A DNA stretch of 64,000 bases, from the NCBI RefSeq assembly GCF_015689195.1, contig NZ_CP065044.1, positions 4,154,001 to 4,218,000 of the forward strand. The letters are read 5' to 3'. Shown one piece after another: positions 30,823 to 40,409 of this stretch. This DNA is from Pectobacterium aroidearum. GTDB taxonomy: Bacteria; Pseudomonadota; Gammaproteobacteria; Enterobacterales; Enterobacteriaceae. Within the stretch, counting starts at the first letter, position 1, and the number at the start of each line of letters is the position of its first letter. The notes below the pieces were generated by a model. It ran no database searches. It saw only the letters and a list, made by a program, of their open reading frames with translations, and was not told where the DNA came from. Position numbers and translations under genes: made by a program.

Positions 30823-32151
30823 TCACGCTTCCGCGCTCACCCGGCGATAGACCATAGGGGTCTTTTCTGGTGCCGTGTCGCCCAGTTGGATTGCGGCGCG
30901 AACCTCATTTGCCGCCTGCTGCCATTGCGCTTCCGTATTGGCATGGATCACCGCCAGCGGGCGCTGCGCGTCAACGCGCTCACCCAGGCTGATCATGCTA
31001 TCCAGACCGACGCTGTAATCGATCGTATCGGTAGCCTGACGGCGTCCGCCGCCCAGCGATACGACTGCCATGCCCAGAGCGCGGGTGTCCATCGCCGTCA
31101 CGATGCCTTCCCGCGTCGCGAACACTGGCTTACTCAATGTCGCCACCGGCAGGTAGCGATCGTAGTGTTCGACAAAATCACCCGGGCCGCGCTGTGCGGC
31201 CACCATGCGGCCAAAGACTTCAGCGGCTTTGCCGTTATCCAACACCGCCTGCAGGCGTGAACGCGCGTCGTCTGCCGAGCTTGCCAGCCCACCCGCCAGT
31301 AGCATCTCGCCACAGAGCGCCATAGTAACATCATACAGACGCGGATTGCGGTTCTCCCCCGTCAGGAAACGTACGGCCTCCCGCACTTCCAGCGCATTAC
31401 CCGCGCTAGAAGCCAGCACCTGATTCATGTCCGTCAGCAGCGCACTGGTGCGACATCCCGCGTTATTCGCTACGCCGACAATCGCCTGCGCCAGCTGTTC
31501 GGACAGCGCGTAGGTCGGCATAAACGCCCCAGACCCCACTTTGACGTCCATCACCAGCGCATCCAGCCCTTCAGCCAGCTTCTTCGCCAGAATCGACGCG
31601 GTAATGAGCGGGATGGAGTCGACCGTGGCGGTAATGTCACGCGTGGCGTAAAAGCGCTTATCCGCCGGAGCCAGCGAGGAGGTCTGCCCAATAATCGCGA
31701 CGCCGACCTGCTGGATGATGCGACGAAAATCGTCATCGTTCGGGAAGATATCCAATCCCGGAATCGCTTCGAGCTTATCTAACGTGCCACCGGTATGTCC
31801 CAAACCACGCCCGGAAATCATCGGAACGTATCCCCCGCAGGCAGCGACCATCGGCCCCAGCATCAGCGAAGTGACATCACCCACGCCGCCGGTAGAGTGC
31901 TTGTCCACCAGCGGGCCGTTCAGGTTCAAACTCTTCCAGTCCAGTACCGTGCCGGAATCACGCATCGCCAGCGTCAGCGCCACACGTTCATCCATCGACA
32001 TGTCATGAAAATAAATGGTCATCGCCAGTGCCGCGATCTGGCCTTCAGAGACGGTATTGTCACGAATACCGTTGATAAAGAAGCGGATCTCTTCTTCGCT
32101 TAGCGCTTTTCCGTCACGCTTCTTACGAATAATTTCCTGAATCAGAAACAA
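30823..32151 (-). CDS. deoA: Thymidine phosphorylase
   Basis: DeoA phosphorolyses thymidine and deoxyuridine to the base and deoxyribose-1-phosphate. The 442-residue product is nearly collinear with E. coli DeoA (440). Phosphate-binding [17 protein letters not shown] and substrate-site [18 protein letters not shown] are intact. It is the second gene of deoCABD, with 146 bases between deoC and deoA and 88 bases to deoB. Confidence 0.97.
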   Translation of the reverse strand: MFLIQEIIRKKRDGKALSEEEIRFFINGIRDNTVSEGQIAALAMTIYFHDMSMDERVALTLAMRDSGTVLDWKSLNLNGPLVDKHSTGGVGDVTSLMLGPMVAACGGYVPMISGRGLGHTGGTLDKLEAIPGLDIFPNDDDFRRIIQQVGVAIIGQTSSLAPADKRFYATRDITATVDSIPLITASILAKKLAEGLDALVMDVKVGSGAFMPTYALSEQLAQAIVGVANNAGCRTSALLTDMNQVLASSAGNALEVREAVRFLTGENRNPRLYDVTMALCGEMLLAGGLASSADDARSRLQAVLDNGKAAEVFGRMVAAQRGPGDFVEHYDRYLPVATLSKPVFATREGIVTAMDTRALGMAVVSLGGGRRQATDTIDYSVGLDSMISLGERVDAQRPLAVIHANTEAQWQQAANEVRAAIQLGDTAPEKTPMVYRRVSAEA

Positions 32152-32297
32152 GGTCTGTACTCCTGATGAATTCTGATATGGCCCCGCAGCCTATCGCTGC
32201 AAGCGCATGTACTGTTGTGAGCTAATGCCGTCATAAACAGAATGCTGTCATGAAAAAAATGTGGTCACGAATAACATCGTGCGTCGTATGCGTGCGA

Positions 32298-33077
32298 TCA
32301 GTAGCTGTCCTGTGGAGCGACGGCGGCATGGCCGAGCGTCGTCAACAGGCTTGCCAGCAGGCTGGAGGCGCCAAAGCGAAAGTGCAGCGCCGTCGCCCAT
32401 TCGGCGCCCATGATATCGTCTGCCAGTTGCAGATAGATGGCGGCATCTTCCGCGTTGCGTACGCCACCCGCGGCTTTAAATCCAACGCGTTCGCCTACGC
32501 CTTTATCACGGATCGTCTTCAGCATGATCGCCGCGCTCTCTGGCGTCGCGTTCACGGGAACTTTGCCGGTTGAGGTTTTAATGAAATCCGCCCCCGCATC
32601 AATCGCAATCTCACTGGCCTGACGAATCAGCACGTCTTGTTTTAGTTCACCCGTCTCGATGATCACCTTCAACAGCACGTGGGCATCCTGACACACGGCT
32701 TTACATGCCTGCACCAGCTCAAAACCGATCTGCGCGTTGCCTGCTATCAGGGCGCGATAGGGGAAGACGACATCAACTTCATCAGCGCCGTAGGCGATCG
32801 CCGCTCTGGTTTCTGCAACCGCGATGTCAACATCATCATTGCCGTGCGGGAAGTTGGTTACCGTCGCAATACGGATATCCGGCGTACCCTGCTCACGCAG
32901 GACCTTTTTCGCCAGGGGGATAAAACGGGGATAGATACAGATAGCAGCAGTTTTCCCTGCCGGGCTGTTCGCCTGACGGCAGAGCGCCGCCACTTTTTCA
33001 TCCGTATCATCCTCATTCAGCGTAGTTAAATCCATCAGCTCCAGCGCACGTTGCGCGGCCGTGGTCAGCTTGTTCAT
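32298..33077 (-). CDS. deoC: Deoxyribose-phosphate aldolase
   Basis: DeoC cleaves 2-deoxyribose-5-phosphate to glyceraldehyde-3-phosphate and acetaldehyde. The 259-residue length equals E. coli when started at [20 protein letters not shown]. The Schiff-base lysine is in the block [17 protein letters not shown], and KVIIETGEL and [13 protein letters not shown] are conserved. It is the first gene of deoCABD. The upstream region carries two CRP sites with E. coli-like spacing, so the operon should be catabolite-controlled and probably nucleoside-inducible through CytR/DeoR-type regulators (inference). Confidence 0.97.
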   Translation of the reverse strand: MNKLTTAAQRALELMDLTTLNEDDTDEKVAALCRQANSPAGKTAAICIYPRFIPLAKKVLREQGTPDIRIATVTNFPHGNDDVDIAVAETRAAIAYGADEVDVVFPYRALIAGNAQIGFELVQACKAVCQDAHVLLKVIIETGELKQDVLIRQASEIAIDAGADFIKTSTGKVPVNATPESAAIMLKTIRDKGVGERVGFKAAGGVRNAEDAAIYLQLADDIMGAEWATALHFRFGASSLLASLLTTLGHAAVAPQDSY

Positions 33078-33340
33078 ACAACTCTCCAACTCGTCAGCCG
33101 GTCTAACCGGCCTGAACATAAACTGGTGTAAAACCAGCACGTTTGGCGAGCGGACTTGGTTCCTTGAAGATAGCGCTCAGGAGAAACAACCTGTAGCGGC
33201 ACCGAGATCCTTCTCACCGCAATCAGCCTTCCTCTACAATTCATCCTGTGATGATTTCAACACCGAAAGAACGATACCGAAAGAAACTCTTTATACACGT
33301 GGGCATATCAAACATTTGAACACGCCATGCCGGACTATTT

Positions 33341-33356
33341 TGTGCATTCATTCACA
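33341..33356. promoter_or_regulatory. CRP site 1 upstream of deoC
   Basis: TGTGC-N6-TCACA matches the CRP palindrome at 9 of 10 core positions. It is the gene-proximal member of a pair spaced 52 bp centre to centre, close to the 53 bp of E. coli deoP2, where CytR binds between the two CRP dimers. Confidence 0.7.
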
Positions 33357-33392
33357 CTTGATGTAAGAGAAATGCAATAGATAGTGATTATA

Positions 33393-33408
33393 TGTGATTT
33401 CAATCACA
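33393..33408. promoter_or_regulatory. CRP site 2 upstream of deoC
   Basis: TGTGA-TTTCAA-TCACA is a perfect CRP core palindrome, 52 bp from the proximal site. A smaller palindrome, TCAAA-CA-TTTGA at 33308-33319, lies nearer the gene and could be a repressor operator or overlap the promoter. The rest of 33409-33542 shows nothing I can name. Confidence 0.8.
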
Positions 33409-33542
33409 CATACTTCCCTGAATAAGGCCAAGCCGGGGGAAGAGAGCTGACAGCCTTGTCGGCCAGCTCCGCCCTTCATAAAGGAATAAAGAGGCGGCAG
33501 CACGCGGTCACAGATCGCCCGATGCTTCTGGTTGAAGTCATA

Positions 33543-33738
33543 TATACCCTAAATAATTCAAGTTTCAGGACAAAACGTTAACGTTTTGAACAACGCAAAG
33601 CGTTGACCCTTTAGGGCGAGGCCCATTTATGCGCCTCGTAACGCGGCAAGCGAAGGAGTCCCGATGAGCTTACTTGAGTAAGTGATTCGGGTGACTGAAC
33701 GCAGCCAACGCACATGCAACTTGAAGTATGACGGGTAT
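33543..33738. repeat. ERIC element with about 70-bp internal insertion
   Basis: The termini (TATACCCTAAATAATTCAAG / CTTGAAGTATGACGGGTAT) and the core (GAGCTTACTTGAGTAAGTGA) match ERIC. The element is about 196 bp because of an inserted stretch at about 33570-33640 that contains its own inverted repeats (AAAACGTTAACGTTTT). It lies between the deo promoter region and the M20 amidohydrolase gene. Confidence 0.9.
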
Positions 33739-33798
33739 GTAGTAAGCATAGCGCTTTCTCCCTAAACACAGAGAGAAAGCGCAGGCAGAGCAGGAAAA

Positions 33799-35169
33799 TT
33801 ATTTCCCTGCGGAAGGTTTACGGTAATCCAGTGCGGGTTCCCGGTCGCCTAATAGCGGCTTATAGTGGAAGTTCTCGCCACGGCTCTTATCAAACTCAGC
33901 TTTCGCCTGTTGAATCAATGCAGGATCGCTCAGTAGCTTGGCCCCTGTAACGGCCAGCGTTTTAGCCGCTACGTCCATGCCTTTATAGCCAATCGCCATG
34001 CCGCCGGATGCCACCGCCTGCCAGCTGTGTGCCGGCACACCAGGCACCCAGGTCGCCGTTCCCAGCCCGACCGTCGGCACTACCCAACTGACATCACCCA
34101 CATCGGTCGATGCATATCCCGTTTGACCAAAATGATACGGCGCAATATTCGCGGCACTGGAAAGCGGCGGCAATTTGGCTTGATCCAACGTTTTTTGTAA
34201 CGCAGTGGCGAAATCCGTATCCGCCTTATCCCACTGTGGTGCCCCAACACTTCTGAGGCTGTCATCCATCACTTTTCCCAACACGTTGTTCGGCAACAGG
34301 CTGTACACGCCGCCGAGAATTTCAAACTCATAGCGCGTTTCGGTTCCCAGCGCAGCACCCTCCGCCGCTTTACGGATACGATCGGTCACGCTGGCGACCA
34401 CGGCCGGATCGGGATGACGCACGTAGTAATACACTTCGGCGAAATCCGGCACCACGTTCGGCGCTTTGCCGCCATCGGTAATCACATAGTGAATACGCGT
34501 TTCCTGCGGCACATGTTCCCGCATCGCGTTCACCATAAAATTCAGCGCCTCCACGCCGTCCAGCGCCGAACGCCCTTTCTCTGGTGCCAACGCGGCATGC
34601 GCAGAGCGGCCATAGAAACGGAATTTACCGTTCACATTCGCCAGCGAATAATCTTGCGCGGCCGAATTTTCATCGCCCGGATGCCAGTGCAGCATCACAT
34701 CCACATCCTTAAACAGCCCCGCTCGCGTCATATACACTTTACCGGAACCGCCTTCTTCAGCCGGCGTGCCGTAAACCCGGATTTGGCCAGGTTTTCCCGT
34801 CGCCTCCAGCCACTGCTTCAGCGCAATCGCGGCGCCTACCGACCCCGCGCCAAACAGGTGATGCCCGCAGGCATGTCCGGATTCAATGCCAGCAACTGGC
34901 GAACGCTCCGGCGTCGCGGCCTGGGAGAAGCCCGGCAGCGCGTCCATCTCGGCCAGAATGCCGATAACCGGCCCACCCGCTTTCCCCGCCGTCGCCACAA
35001 ACGCAGTCGGAATGCCCGCGACACCCGCTTCAACGCTGAACCCGGCCGCTTTTAGCTCATCCTGTAGCAGCCGGGACGTGTTGGTTTCCAGATAACCCAG
35101 CTCGGGCTTCGACCAGATCTGCTGAGCAACGGTTGTCATTTGGGTAGAGTAGTTCGCAACGGCATTCAC
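33799..35169 (-). CDS. M20-family amidohydrolase, N-terminus probably frameshifted
   Basis: A zinc-dependent peptidase/amidohydrolase of the M20D group, similar to aminobenzoyl-glutamate hydrolase subunit B. Metal-site blocks are visible: ILAEMDALPG, SGHACGHHLFGAG, YGTPAEEGGSGK and a dimerisation-domain His in GRSAHAALAPEKGRSALDGVE. The intact frame can start only at a GTG at 35169. Upstream, a well-placed AGGGA and ATG at 35276 open a signal peptide (MTLKRYIP...) that goes out of frame in a run of five G on the plus strand (35251-35255). One extra base there would give a continuous protein with the signal sequence ALAVAFSSCFLSLGYA and the intact enzyme. The copy may thus be a recent pseudogene, a phase-variable exported enzyme or a sequencing artefact. 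Confidence 0.8.
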   Translation of the reverse strand: MNAVANYSTQMTTVAQQIWSKPELGYLETNTSRLLQDELKAAGFSVEAGVAGIPTAFVATAGKAGGPVIGILAEMDALPGFSQAATPERSPVAGIESGHACGHHLFGAGSVGAAIALKQWLEATGKPGQIRVYGTPAEEGGSGKVYMTRAGLFKDVDVMLHWHPGDENSAAQDYSLANVNGKFRFYGRSAHAALAPEKGRSALDGVEALNFMVNAMREHVPQETRIHYVITDGGKAPNVVPDFAEVYYYVRHPDPAVVASVTDRIRKAAEGAALGTETRYEFEILGGVYSLLPNNVLGKVMDDSLRSVGAPQWDKADTDFATALQKTLDQAKLPPLSSAANIAPYHFGQTGYASTDVGDVSWVVPTVGLGTATWVPGVPAHSWQAVASGGMAIGYKGMDVAAKTLAVTGAKLLSDPALIQQAKAEFDKSRGENFHYKPLLGDREPALDYRKPSAGK

Positions 35170-35479
35170 AATCGTTTCCCGATCTTTCTCTGCCAGTTCA
35201 GCTGCATAACCCAGTGAGAGGAAACAAGAAGAGAACGCTACGGCCAGCGCGGGGGTATATATCGTTTCAGTGTCATACGTTTTTCCCTATCCGTAAAAGA
35301 AGTGCATCGTGGTGAAGAACGGCTATTAATGCGATGCAGTGCTAGTTATTTGAAATGCTGACTGTTTGAAGTACTAATGGTTTGAAATACGATTGGTGTG
35401 AAATACGATGAGTAGGACGTGCTATTTATGTTTAGCTGGGACAAATCACTTTTTCAAACAATAATCCATAGACAAGACC

Positions 35480-35779
35480 ATGACTGAACACATCGAACAT
35501 CCCCAGTGGTATCTGTACATACTGCGCACAATCACCGGAGCGCTGTACACGGGTATCACGACGGATGTCAGCCGCCGCCTGAATCAACATCAAACGGGAA
35601 AAGGGGCGAAAGCGCTGCGGGGGAAAGGGGAGCTGACGCTGGTGTTTCACTGTCTGGCGGGCGACCGCTCAAACGCACTCAAACTGGAATATCGTATTAA
35701 GCAGTTGAGCAAAAGCCAAAAAGAAAGGCTGGTACAAGACCAGCCTCAGACACTATGCATTTCAGACACAATGTATTGA
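35480..35779 (+). CDS. yhbQ: GIY-YIG nuclease-fold protein YhbQ
   Basis: A 99-residue single-domain GIY-YIG protein. The motif is [20 protein letters not shown], with the usual second-strand Arg ([19 protein letters not shown]) and a catalytic Glu ([16 protein letters not shown]). E. coli YhbQ has the same length and location; a role in DNA or RNA repair is suspected but not settled. It is transcribed toward yhbS, and its 3' coding end contains the hairpin that probably terminates the yhbS transcript. Confidence 0.92.
   Translation: MTEHIEHPQWYLYILRTITGALYTGITTDVSRRLNQHQTGKGAKALRGKGELTLVFHCLAGDRSNALKLEYRIKQLSKSQKERLVQDQPQTLCISDTMY
35717..35746 (-). terminator. yhbS: Terminator for yhbT-yhbS embedded in the yhbQ coding end
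   Basis: AGGCTGG / CCAGCCT, a 7-bp perfect stem with a 7-base loop, is followed on the minus strand by TTCTTTTT. It lies 58 bases beyond the yhbS stop, inside yhbQ codons near its end. Confidence 0.6.
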
Positions 35780-35803
35780 TGTGCTATCGGTTAACAAATC
35801 ATG

Positions 35804-36346
35804 TTAGAGAAAGCGGTTAAACGGTTCGGCGTATTCAACCAGACCGGTCGCCTGTTCAAATCCGCTTTCGCCTTCAGATGAATTTTCACCAGCAACCTGA
35901 TTGTCCGCCAGCGGGTAGACCTGAAACGTCGATTCACTGTCCGGCCAGCGGCAATGCAACTGGTGCTCTGTAGCCGGAACGAAACCAAAGCGGGAATAGT
36001 AAGCAGGCTCACCCAGCACAACGACCGCGGTATAGCTAAATTCATTCAGCGCATCCAGGCCTTCGTAAACCAGCTTTTCCCCCACGCCCTGTCGACGCAG
36101 ACTTTCGTCTACCGCCAACGGCGCAAGCGCCACCCACAACCGATCCTCACCTTCGATCAGCACCGGGCTGAATGCCGCGTAGCCCACCACACCACCTTCA
36201 TCGTCGGTTGCTACAACGCCAAGCGTCAATAAGCCGTCTTCACGCAGTTGATGCACCAGATCGGCTTCTGCACCCGTAGGAAAAGCGCGGCGCAATAAGC
36301 TGTCGATCCCGGCGGCATCAACGGGAATTTCCACCCGAACTAGCAT
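35804..36346 (-). CDS. yhbS: GNAT-family N-acetyltransferase YhbS
   Basis: A 180-residue GNAT protein, 13 residues longer than E. coli YhbS because of an acidic Ser/Glu-rich insertion near the C-terminus (AGENSSEGESGFEQAT). The acetyl-CoA loop is LAVDESLRRQGVGEKLVYEGL. E. coli YhbS has been linked to protein or small-molecule acetylation, but its substrate is not established here. It overlaps yhbT/ubiT by 7 bases, so the two are co-transcribed. Confidence 0.9.
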   Translation of the reverse strand: MLVRVEIPVDAAGIDSLLRRAFPTGAEADLVHQLREDGLLTLGVVATDDEGGVVGYAAFSPVLIEGEDRLWVALAPLAVDESLRRQGVGEKLVYEGLDALNEFSYTAVVVLGEPAYYSRFGFVPATEHQLHCRWPDSESTFQVYPLADNQVAGENSSEGESGFEQATGLVEYAEPFNRFL

Positions 36347-36864
36347 GATACTGGCGCGTGATTTGCTGTTTGCACCACGCCCTCCTGTAAACCAGCTTCA
36401 ACAAAATTCGCCAATTGCAGCAGGCCGATACGCAGCGGCGCAGGCATGGCTTCAAGCTCAATGGCGTCCATCAGGTTCTTCACATACAAACCTAACTCGG
36501 TATCGCCTTCAATGCGCAGACGACGCTGGAAAAAGAGCGTATCGGGATCTTCTTTACGCGCGGCGATCAAAATCAGATCGTTCGCGTCCGCACTAAAGCT
36601 GACATCCGGCGTCTCATCATGGCTCACCACCAGACGGCCATCGCGCAGCGTCATAAACCACTGCAAACCGACGTCACGTACCTCAATTTTCAGCCAGCGG
36701 CTTTCGAGAAATGCCAGATCGCCCTCCTCCAGCGCCTGACGGAACTGCCAGCCCAACATCTGTTCCAAAACCTGACGCTGTAGCGCAAAGGGGGTGAACT
36801 TGAGTGGCTTACCTAATAAGCTCGGCCCCTGACGCACAATCTGCGCTCGTAGTTTTTCCAACAC
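36340..36864 (-). CDS. ubiT: SCP2-domain ubiquinone biosynthesis accessory factor
   Basis: UbiT (formerly YhbT) is a lipid-binding SCP2 protein needed for oxygen-independent ubiquinone synthesis together with UbiU and UbiV. Starting at the GTG at 36864 gives 174 residues, exactly the E. coli length, with AGAGGAG 8 bases upstream. The longer ATG-started frame adds 20 residues with no family counterpart. The conserved core is FTPFALQRQVLEQMLGWQFRQAL and LFFQRRLRIEGDTELGLYVKNLMDAIELE. It is divergent from ubiUV across 376 bases that hold a candidate FNR site. Confidence 0.93.
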   Translation of the reverse strand: MLEKLRAQIVRQGPSLLGKPLKFTPFALQRQVLEQMLGWQFRQALEEGDLAFLESRWLKIEVRDVGLQWFMTLRDGRLVVSHDETPDVSFSADANDLILIAARKEDPDTLFFQRRLRIEGDTELGLYVKNLMDAIELEAMPAPLRIGLLQLANFVEAGLQEGVVQTANHAPVSC

Positions 36865-37019
36865 TGGCGTACTCCTCTTAAAGCAATCTGACTGTTCAGA
36901 TAATCTGCAAACATTTTGCCACATCCACCGCGAGCGGAAGAGGTCTATGTCAATAATTTAGTCGGTTATCCGATTATGCCCAACAGATTTTGTCCTTGCG
37001 CAACGATTAGCACCATAAA

Positions 37020-37033
37020 CTGCCTTAAATCAA
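37020..37033. promoter_or_regulatory. Candidate FNR site in the ubiT/ubiUV intergenic region
   Basis: On the minus strand the sequence reads TTGATTTAAGGCAG: one perfect FNR half-site and one poor one. Anaerobic control of ubiUV by FNR is known in E. coli, and this is the best FNR-like word in the 376-base gap (36865-37240). No other gene is seen in the gap. Confidence 0.45.
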
Positions 37034-37240
37034 AGTCCTTACCTGATGGGTTAATTAAGATTCTCAATCGTTAACAACATTCATCGACTGATAAAAAATC
37101 GTCGTAAACGGTTTTCAGCATCGCTCGCGACAACCCGCAAGGGTGATGGCAGAACGCCGTCATCAACAGCGATCGTCAGTCTAAACATCATTGATCGTAC
37201 GAGCCGCGACGGCCCCGAAGGGATTAATGAAGGATTGTGT

Positions 37241-38236
37241 ATGGAATTGCTTTGCCCCGCCGGCAACCTGCCGGCACTGAAAGCGGCCATCGATAATGGC
37301 GCAGATGCGGTCTATATCGGCCTGAAGGACGACACCAACGCACGTCATTTTGCCGGGCTGAATTTTACCGATAAGAAACTCCAGGAAGCGCGCGAATACG
37401 TGCACCGCCATCGGCGTAAACTGCATATCGCCATCAATACGTTTGCTCACCCGGACGGTTATCAGCGCTGGCAGCGAGCCGTGGATATGGCAGCACAGAT
37501 CGGCGCCGACGTGCTGATCCTCGCCGATATTGCCATGCTGGAGTACGCCGCCGAACGCTATCCTCACATTGAGCGTCACGTGTCGGTGCAGGCTTCGGCG
37601 ACAAACACTGAAGCGATCCGTTTCTATCATCGCCATTTTGATGTATCACGCATTGTGCTGCCACGTGTGCTGTCCATCCATCAGGTGAAGCAAATCGCCC
37701 GCACCAGCCCAGTGCCGCTCGAAGTTTTTGCTTTCGGTAGCCTGTGCATCATGGCGGAAGGCCGCTGTTATCTCTCGTCTTATCTGACCGGTGAATCACC
37801 GAATACCGTGGGTGCCTGTTCACCCGCGCGATTCGTACGCTGGCAGCAGACGGAGAGCGGCATGGAATCACGCCTGAACAATATTCTGATCGACCGCTAT
37901 CAGGATGATGAAAACGCCGGTTATCCCACGCTGTGTAAAGGCCGCTACCTCGTTGATGGGCAGCGCTATCACGCGCTGGAAGAACCCACCAGCCTGAACA
38001 CGCTGGAGCTTCTGCCTGAGTTGATGGCCGCCAATATTGCCTCCGTGAAGATAGAGGGTCGCCAGCGTAGTCCGGCCTATGTCAGCCAGATCACGCAGGT
38101 ATGGCGACAGGCTATCGATCGCTGCCGCGCCAATCCTGAGACATTCGTGCCAACACAGGCCTGGATGGACGCGTTAGGTGCGGTGGCCGAAGGCACGCAG
38201 ACCACACTCGGTGCTTATCACCGTAAATGGCAGTAG
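37241..38236 (+). CDS. ubiU: Anaerobic ubiquinone hydroxylation factor, U32 family
   Basis: UbiU forms a complex with UbiV that hydroxylates the ubiquinone ring without oxygen. The 331-residue product has the E. coli length and conserves the four [4Fe-4S] cysteines at C169, C176, C193 and C232 (GSLCIMAEGRC, GACSPARF, PTLCKGRY). It begins MELLCPAGNLPALKAAI, the U32 hallmark. AAGGA lies 6 bases before the ATG at 37241. It is followed 11 bases later by ubiV. Confidence 0.95.
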   Translation: MELLCPAGNLPALKAAIDNGADAVYIGLKDDTNARHFAGLNFTDKKLQEAREYVHRHRRKLHIAINTFAHPDGYQRWQRAVDMAAQIGADVLILADIAMLEYAAERYPHIERHVSVQASATNTEAIRFYHRHFDVSRIVLPRVLSIHQVKQIARTSPVPLEVFAFGSLCIMAEGRCYLSSYLTGESPNTVGACSPARFVRWQQTESGMESRLNNILIDRYQDDENAGYPTLCKGRYLVDGQRYHALEEPTSLNTLELLPELMAANIASVKIEGRQRSPAYVSQITQVWRQAIDRCRANPETFVPTQAWMDALGAVAEGTQTTLGAYHRKWQ

Positions 38237-38247
38237 TGGGAGAACAC

Positions 38248-39126
38248 ATGAAATACGCATTAGGGAATATTCTCTACTATTGGCCGAAAGAGGACGTCGA
38301 GGCATTTTATCAGGCTGCGGTAAGCAGCAGCGCCGATATCGTCTATCTCGGCGAAACCGTGTGCAGCAAACGCCGACTGATGAAGGTGGCGGACTGGTTC
38401 AACGTGGCCCGTGAAGTCGCCAGCAGCGGCAAGCAGGTGGTGATCTCGACGCTGGCGCTCTTGCAGGCTCCGTCTGAACTTACGGAACTGAAGCGCTATG
38501 TGGAAAACGGCGAGTTCTTGCTGGAAGCGAACGATCTGGGTGCAGTTAACATCGCAGCCGAGCGCAACCTGCCGTTTGTCGCCGGACACGCGCTCAACTG
38601 CTACAACGCGTACACCCTACGTGTGCTGCATAAACAAGGCATGGTGCGCTGGTGTATGCCAGTCGAGCTTTCTCGTGACTGGCTGCAAAACCTGCTGAAT
38701 CAGTGTGACGAGCTTGGCTTTCGCCATAAATTTGAAGTAGAAGTGCTCAGCTACGGACATTTGCCGTTAGCCTATTCCGCCCGCTGCTTCACTGCGCGTT
38801 CAGAAGATCGACCAAAAGACGAATGTGAAACCTGCTGCCTGAGTTACCCGCAAGGCAGAAAAATGCTGTCGCAGGAGAACCAGCAGGTCTTTGTCCTGAA
38901 TGGTATCCAGACGCAAAGCGGCTATTGCTACAACCTCGGCAACGAGCTGACATCGATGCGGGATCTGGTCGATATTGTCCGACTGTCCCCGAACGATATC
39001 AGTACGCTGGCGATGTTGGATAAATTCCGCGCCAACGAACAAGGCACTGCACCATTAGCGCTGGAAAATCAGGCCGATTGTAACGGCTACTGGCGCCGCG
39101 TCGCTGGCCTTGAGCTTGTCCCATAA
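38248..39126 (+). CDS. ubiV: Anaerobic ubiquinone hydroxylation factor, partner of UbiU
   Basis: A 292-residue U32-family protein, the same length as E. coli UbiV. The [4Fe-4S] cysteines are conserved (C39 in GETVCSKR; C180, C193, C196/C197 in ARCFTARSEDRPKDECETCC). It works with UbiU in oxygen-independent ubiquinone biosynthesis. The ATG at 38248 is chosen for the family start MKYALGNILYYWPKE; GGGAGA lies just upstream. Confidence 0.95.
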   Translation: MKYALGNILYYWPKEDVEAFYQAAVSSSADIVYLGETVCSKRRLMKVADWFNVAREVASSGKQVVISTLALLQAPSELTELKRYVENGEFLLEANDLGAVNIAAERNLPFVAGHALNCYNAYTLRVLHKQGMVRWCMPVELSRDWLQNLLNQCDELGFRHKFEVEVLSYGHLPLAYSARCFTARSEDRPKDECETCCLSYPQGRKMLSQENQQVFVLNGIQTQSGYCYNLGNELTSMRDLVDIVRLSPNDISTLAMLDKFRANEQGTAPLALENQADCNGYWRRVAGLELVP

Positions 39127-39291
39127 GCCATATCCTATCCGGGCGGCCAGCCGCCCTTTTCTTCCTAAGCGCACCTTTGAACTACGTATAACCGTGACAT
39201 TCCCGCATACTGATCTGACTTTCATCATTGACTGACGGCATTAGCATCCATCGCTCAGGTGGAGTCAGTGAACAACAAAGTGAGTCATATT

Positions 39292-40299
39292 ATGTCCACA
39301 CCTTCTCAAGCTGCTGTGTTTTCCGTCCTCGATCTTGCGCCTATTCCGCAGGGTGCGACAGCACGTGACGCCTTCCATCGTTCGCTGGATCTGGCGCAAC
39401 ATACAGAAAAATGGGGCTATCACCGCTATTGGCTGGCGGAACACCACAGCATGACCGGTATCGCCAGCGCAGCAACCTCAGTGCTGCTCGGCTACCTTGC
39501 CTCGGGAACGGCGCGCATTCGTCTCGGCTCCGGCGGCGTGATGCTGCCGAACCACTCACCGCTCGTCATTGCAGAGCAATTTGGTACGTTGGAATCGCTG
39601 TATCCCGGCCGCATCGATTTGGGATTAGGCCGCGCACCCGGCACCGACCAGCGCACCATGATGGCACTGCGCCGTCACCTCAATGCCGATATTGAAGATT
39701 TCCCACGCGATGTGCAGGAACTGCAACGCTATTTCGCCGATGCACAGCCGGGCCAACCAGTGCAAGCCGTTCCGGGACAAGGTTTACACGTTCCGATCTG
39801 GCTATTGGGTTCAAGCCTGTACAGCGCACAACTGGCCGCAAGACTGGGGTTGCCTTTTGCCTTCGCCGCCCATTTCGCGCCCGATATGTTGCTGGAAGCG
39901 TTCCATCTCTATCGCGAACACTTTATCCCTTCAGCCACCCACGCCAAACCTTACGCGATGGTCTGCGTGAATGTAGTCGCGGCAGAGAGCGATCGGGATG
40001 CACGCTTCCTCTTTACCTCGATGCAGCAACAGTTCATCAACCTGCGCCGTGGTACACCGGGTCCGCTCCCCGCACCGGTAGAAAACATCGACACGGTCGG
40101 ATCACCTGCCGAGCAGTTTGGCGCGGATCAAGCATTACGGCTGTCCATTGTTGGCGATCGCGCTAAGGTGCGTCATGGATTGCAGAGTCTGTTGCGAGAA
40201 ACACAGGCGGACGAAGTGATGATCAATGGCCAAATATTTGACCATCAGGCACGCCTGCAATCTTTTGAAATTGCGATGGATGTGCGGCAAACGCTTTAA
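39292..40299 (+). CDS. yhbW: Luciferase-like monooxygenase-family protein YhbW
   Basis: A 335-residue member of the bacterial luciferase-like (LLM) flavin-dependent family, same length as E. coli YhbW. Conserved blocks include [51 protein letters not shown] and [18 protein letters not shown]. The ATG at 39292 gives the family start; a GTG at 39259 is possible. The substrate is unknown. It follows ubiV after 165 bases and ends at a bidirectional terminator shared with deaD. Confidence 0.92.
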   Translation: MSTPSQAAVFSVLDLAPIPQGATARDAFHRSLDLAQHTEKWGYHRYWLAEHHSMTGIASAATSVLLGYLASGTARIRLGSGGVMLPNHSPLVIAEQFGTLESLYPGRIDLGLGRAPGTDQRTMMALRRHLNADIEDFPRDVQELQRYFADAQPGQPVQAVPGQGLHVPIWLLGSSLYSAQLAARLGLPFAFAAHFAPDMLLEAFHLYREHFIPSATHAKPYAMVCVNVVAAESDRDARFLFTSMQQQFINLRRGTPGPLPAPVENIDTVGSPAEQFGADQALRLSIVGDRAKVRHGLQSLLRETQADEVMINGQIFDHQARLQSFEIAMDVRQTL

Positions 40300-40329
40300 C
40301 GTACGTTGATAGATTTGTTTGAACCAAAA

Positions 40330-40354
40330 AAAACGACCCTGAACGGGTCGTTTT
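40330..40354. terminator. Bidirectional terminator between yhbW and deaD
   Basis: AAAACGACCC-TGAAC-GGGTCGTTTT is a 10-bp perfect stem with A and T runs on the two flanks. It can therefore end both convergent transcripts. Confidence 0.9.
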
Positions 40355-40409
40355 ATATTGCAGCTGATTTTGTTACGACAGCCTGTATTGAAGCAAGCTG
40401 AAGTGAAGC

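Noticed and set aside
36865..36924. A 20-residue N-terminal extension of UbiT
   Set aside because: The internal GTG has a strong ribosome-binding site and restores the exact E. coli length.
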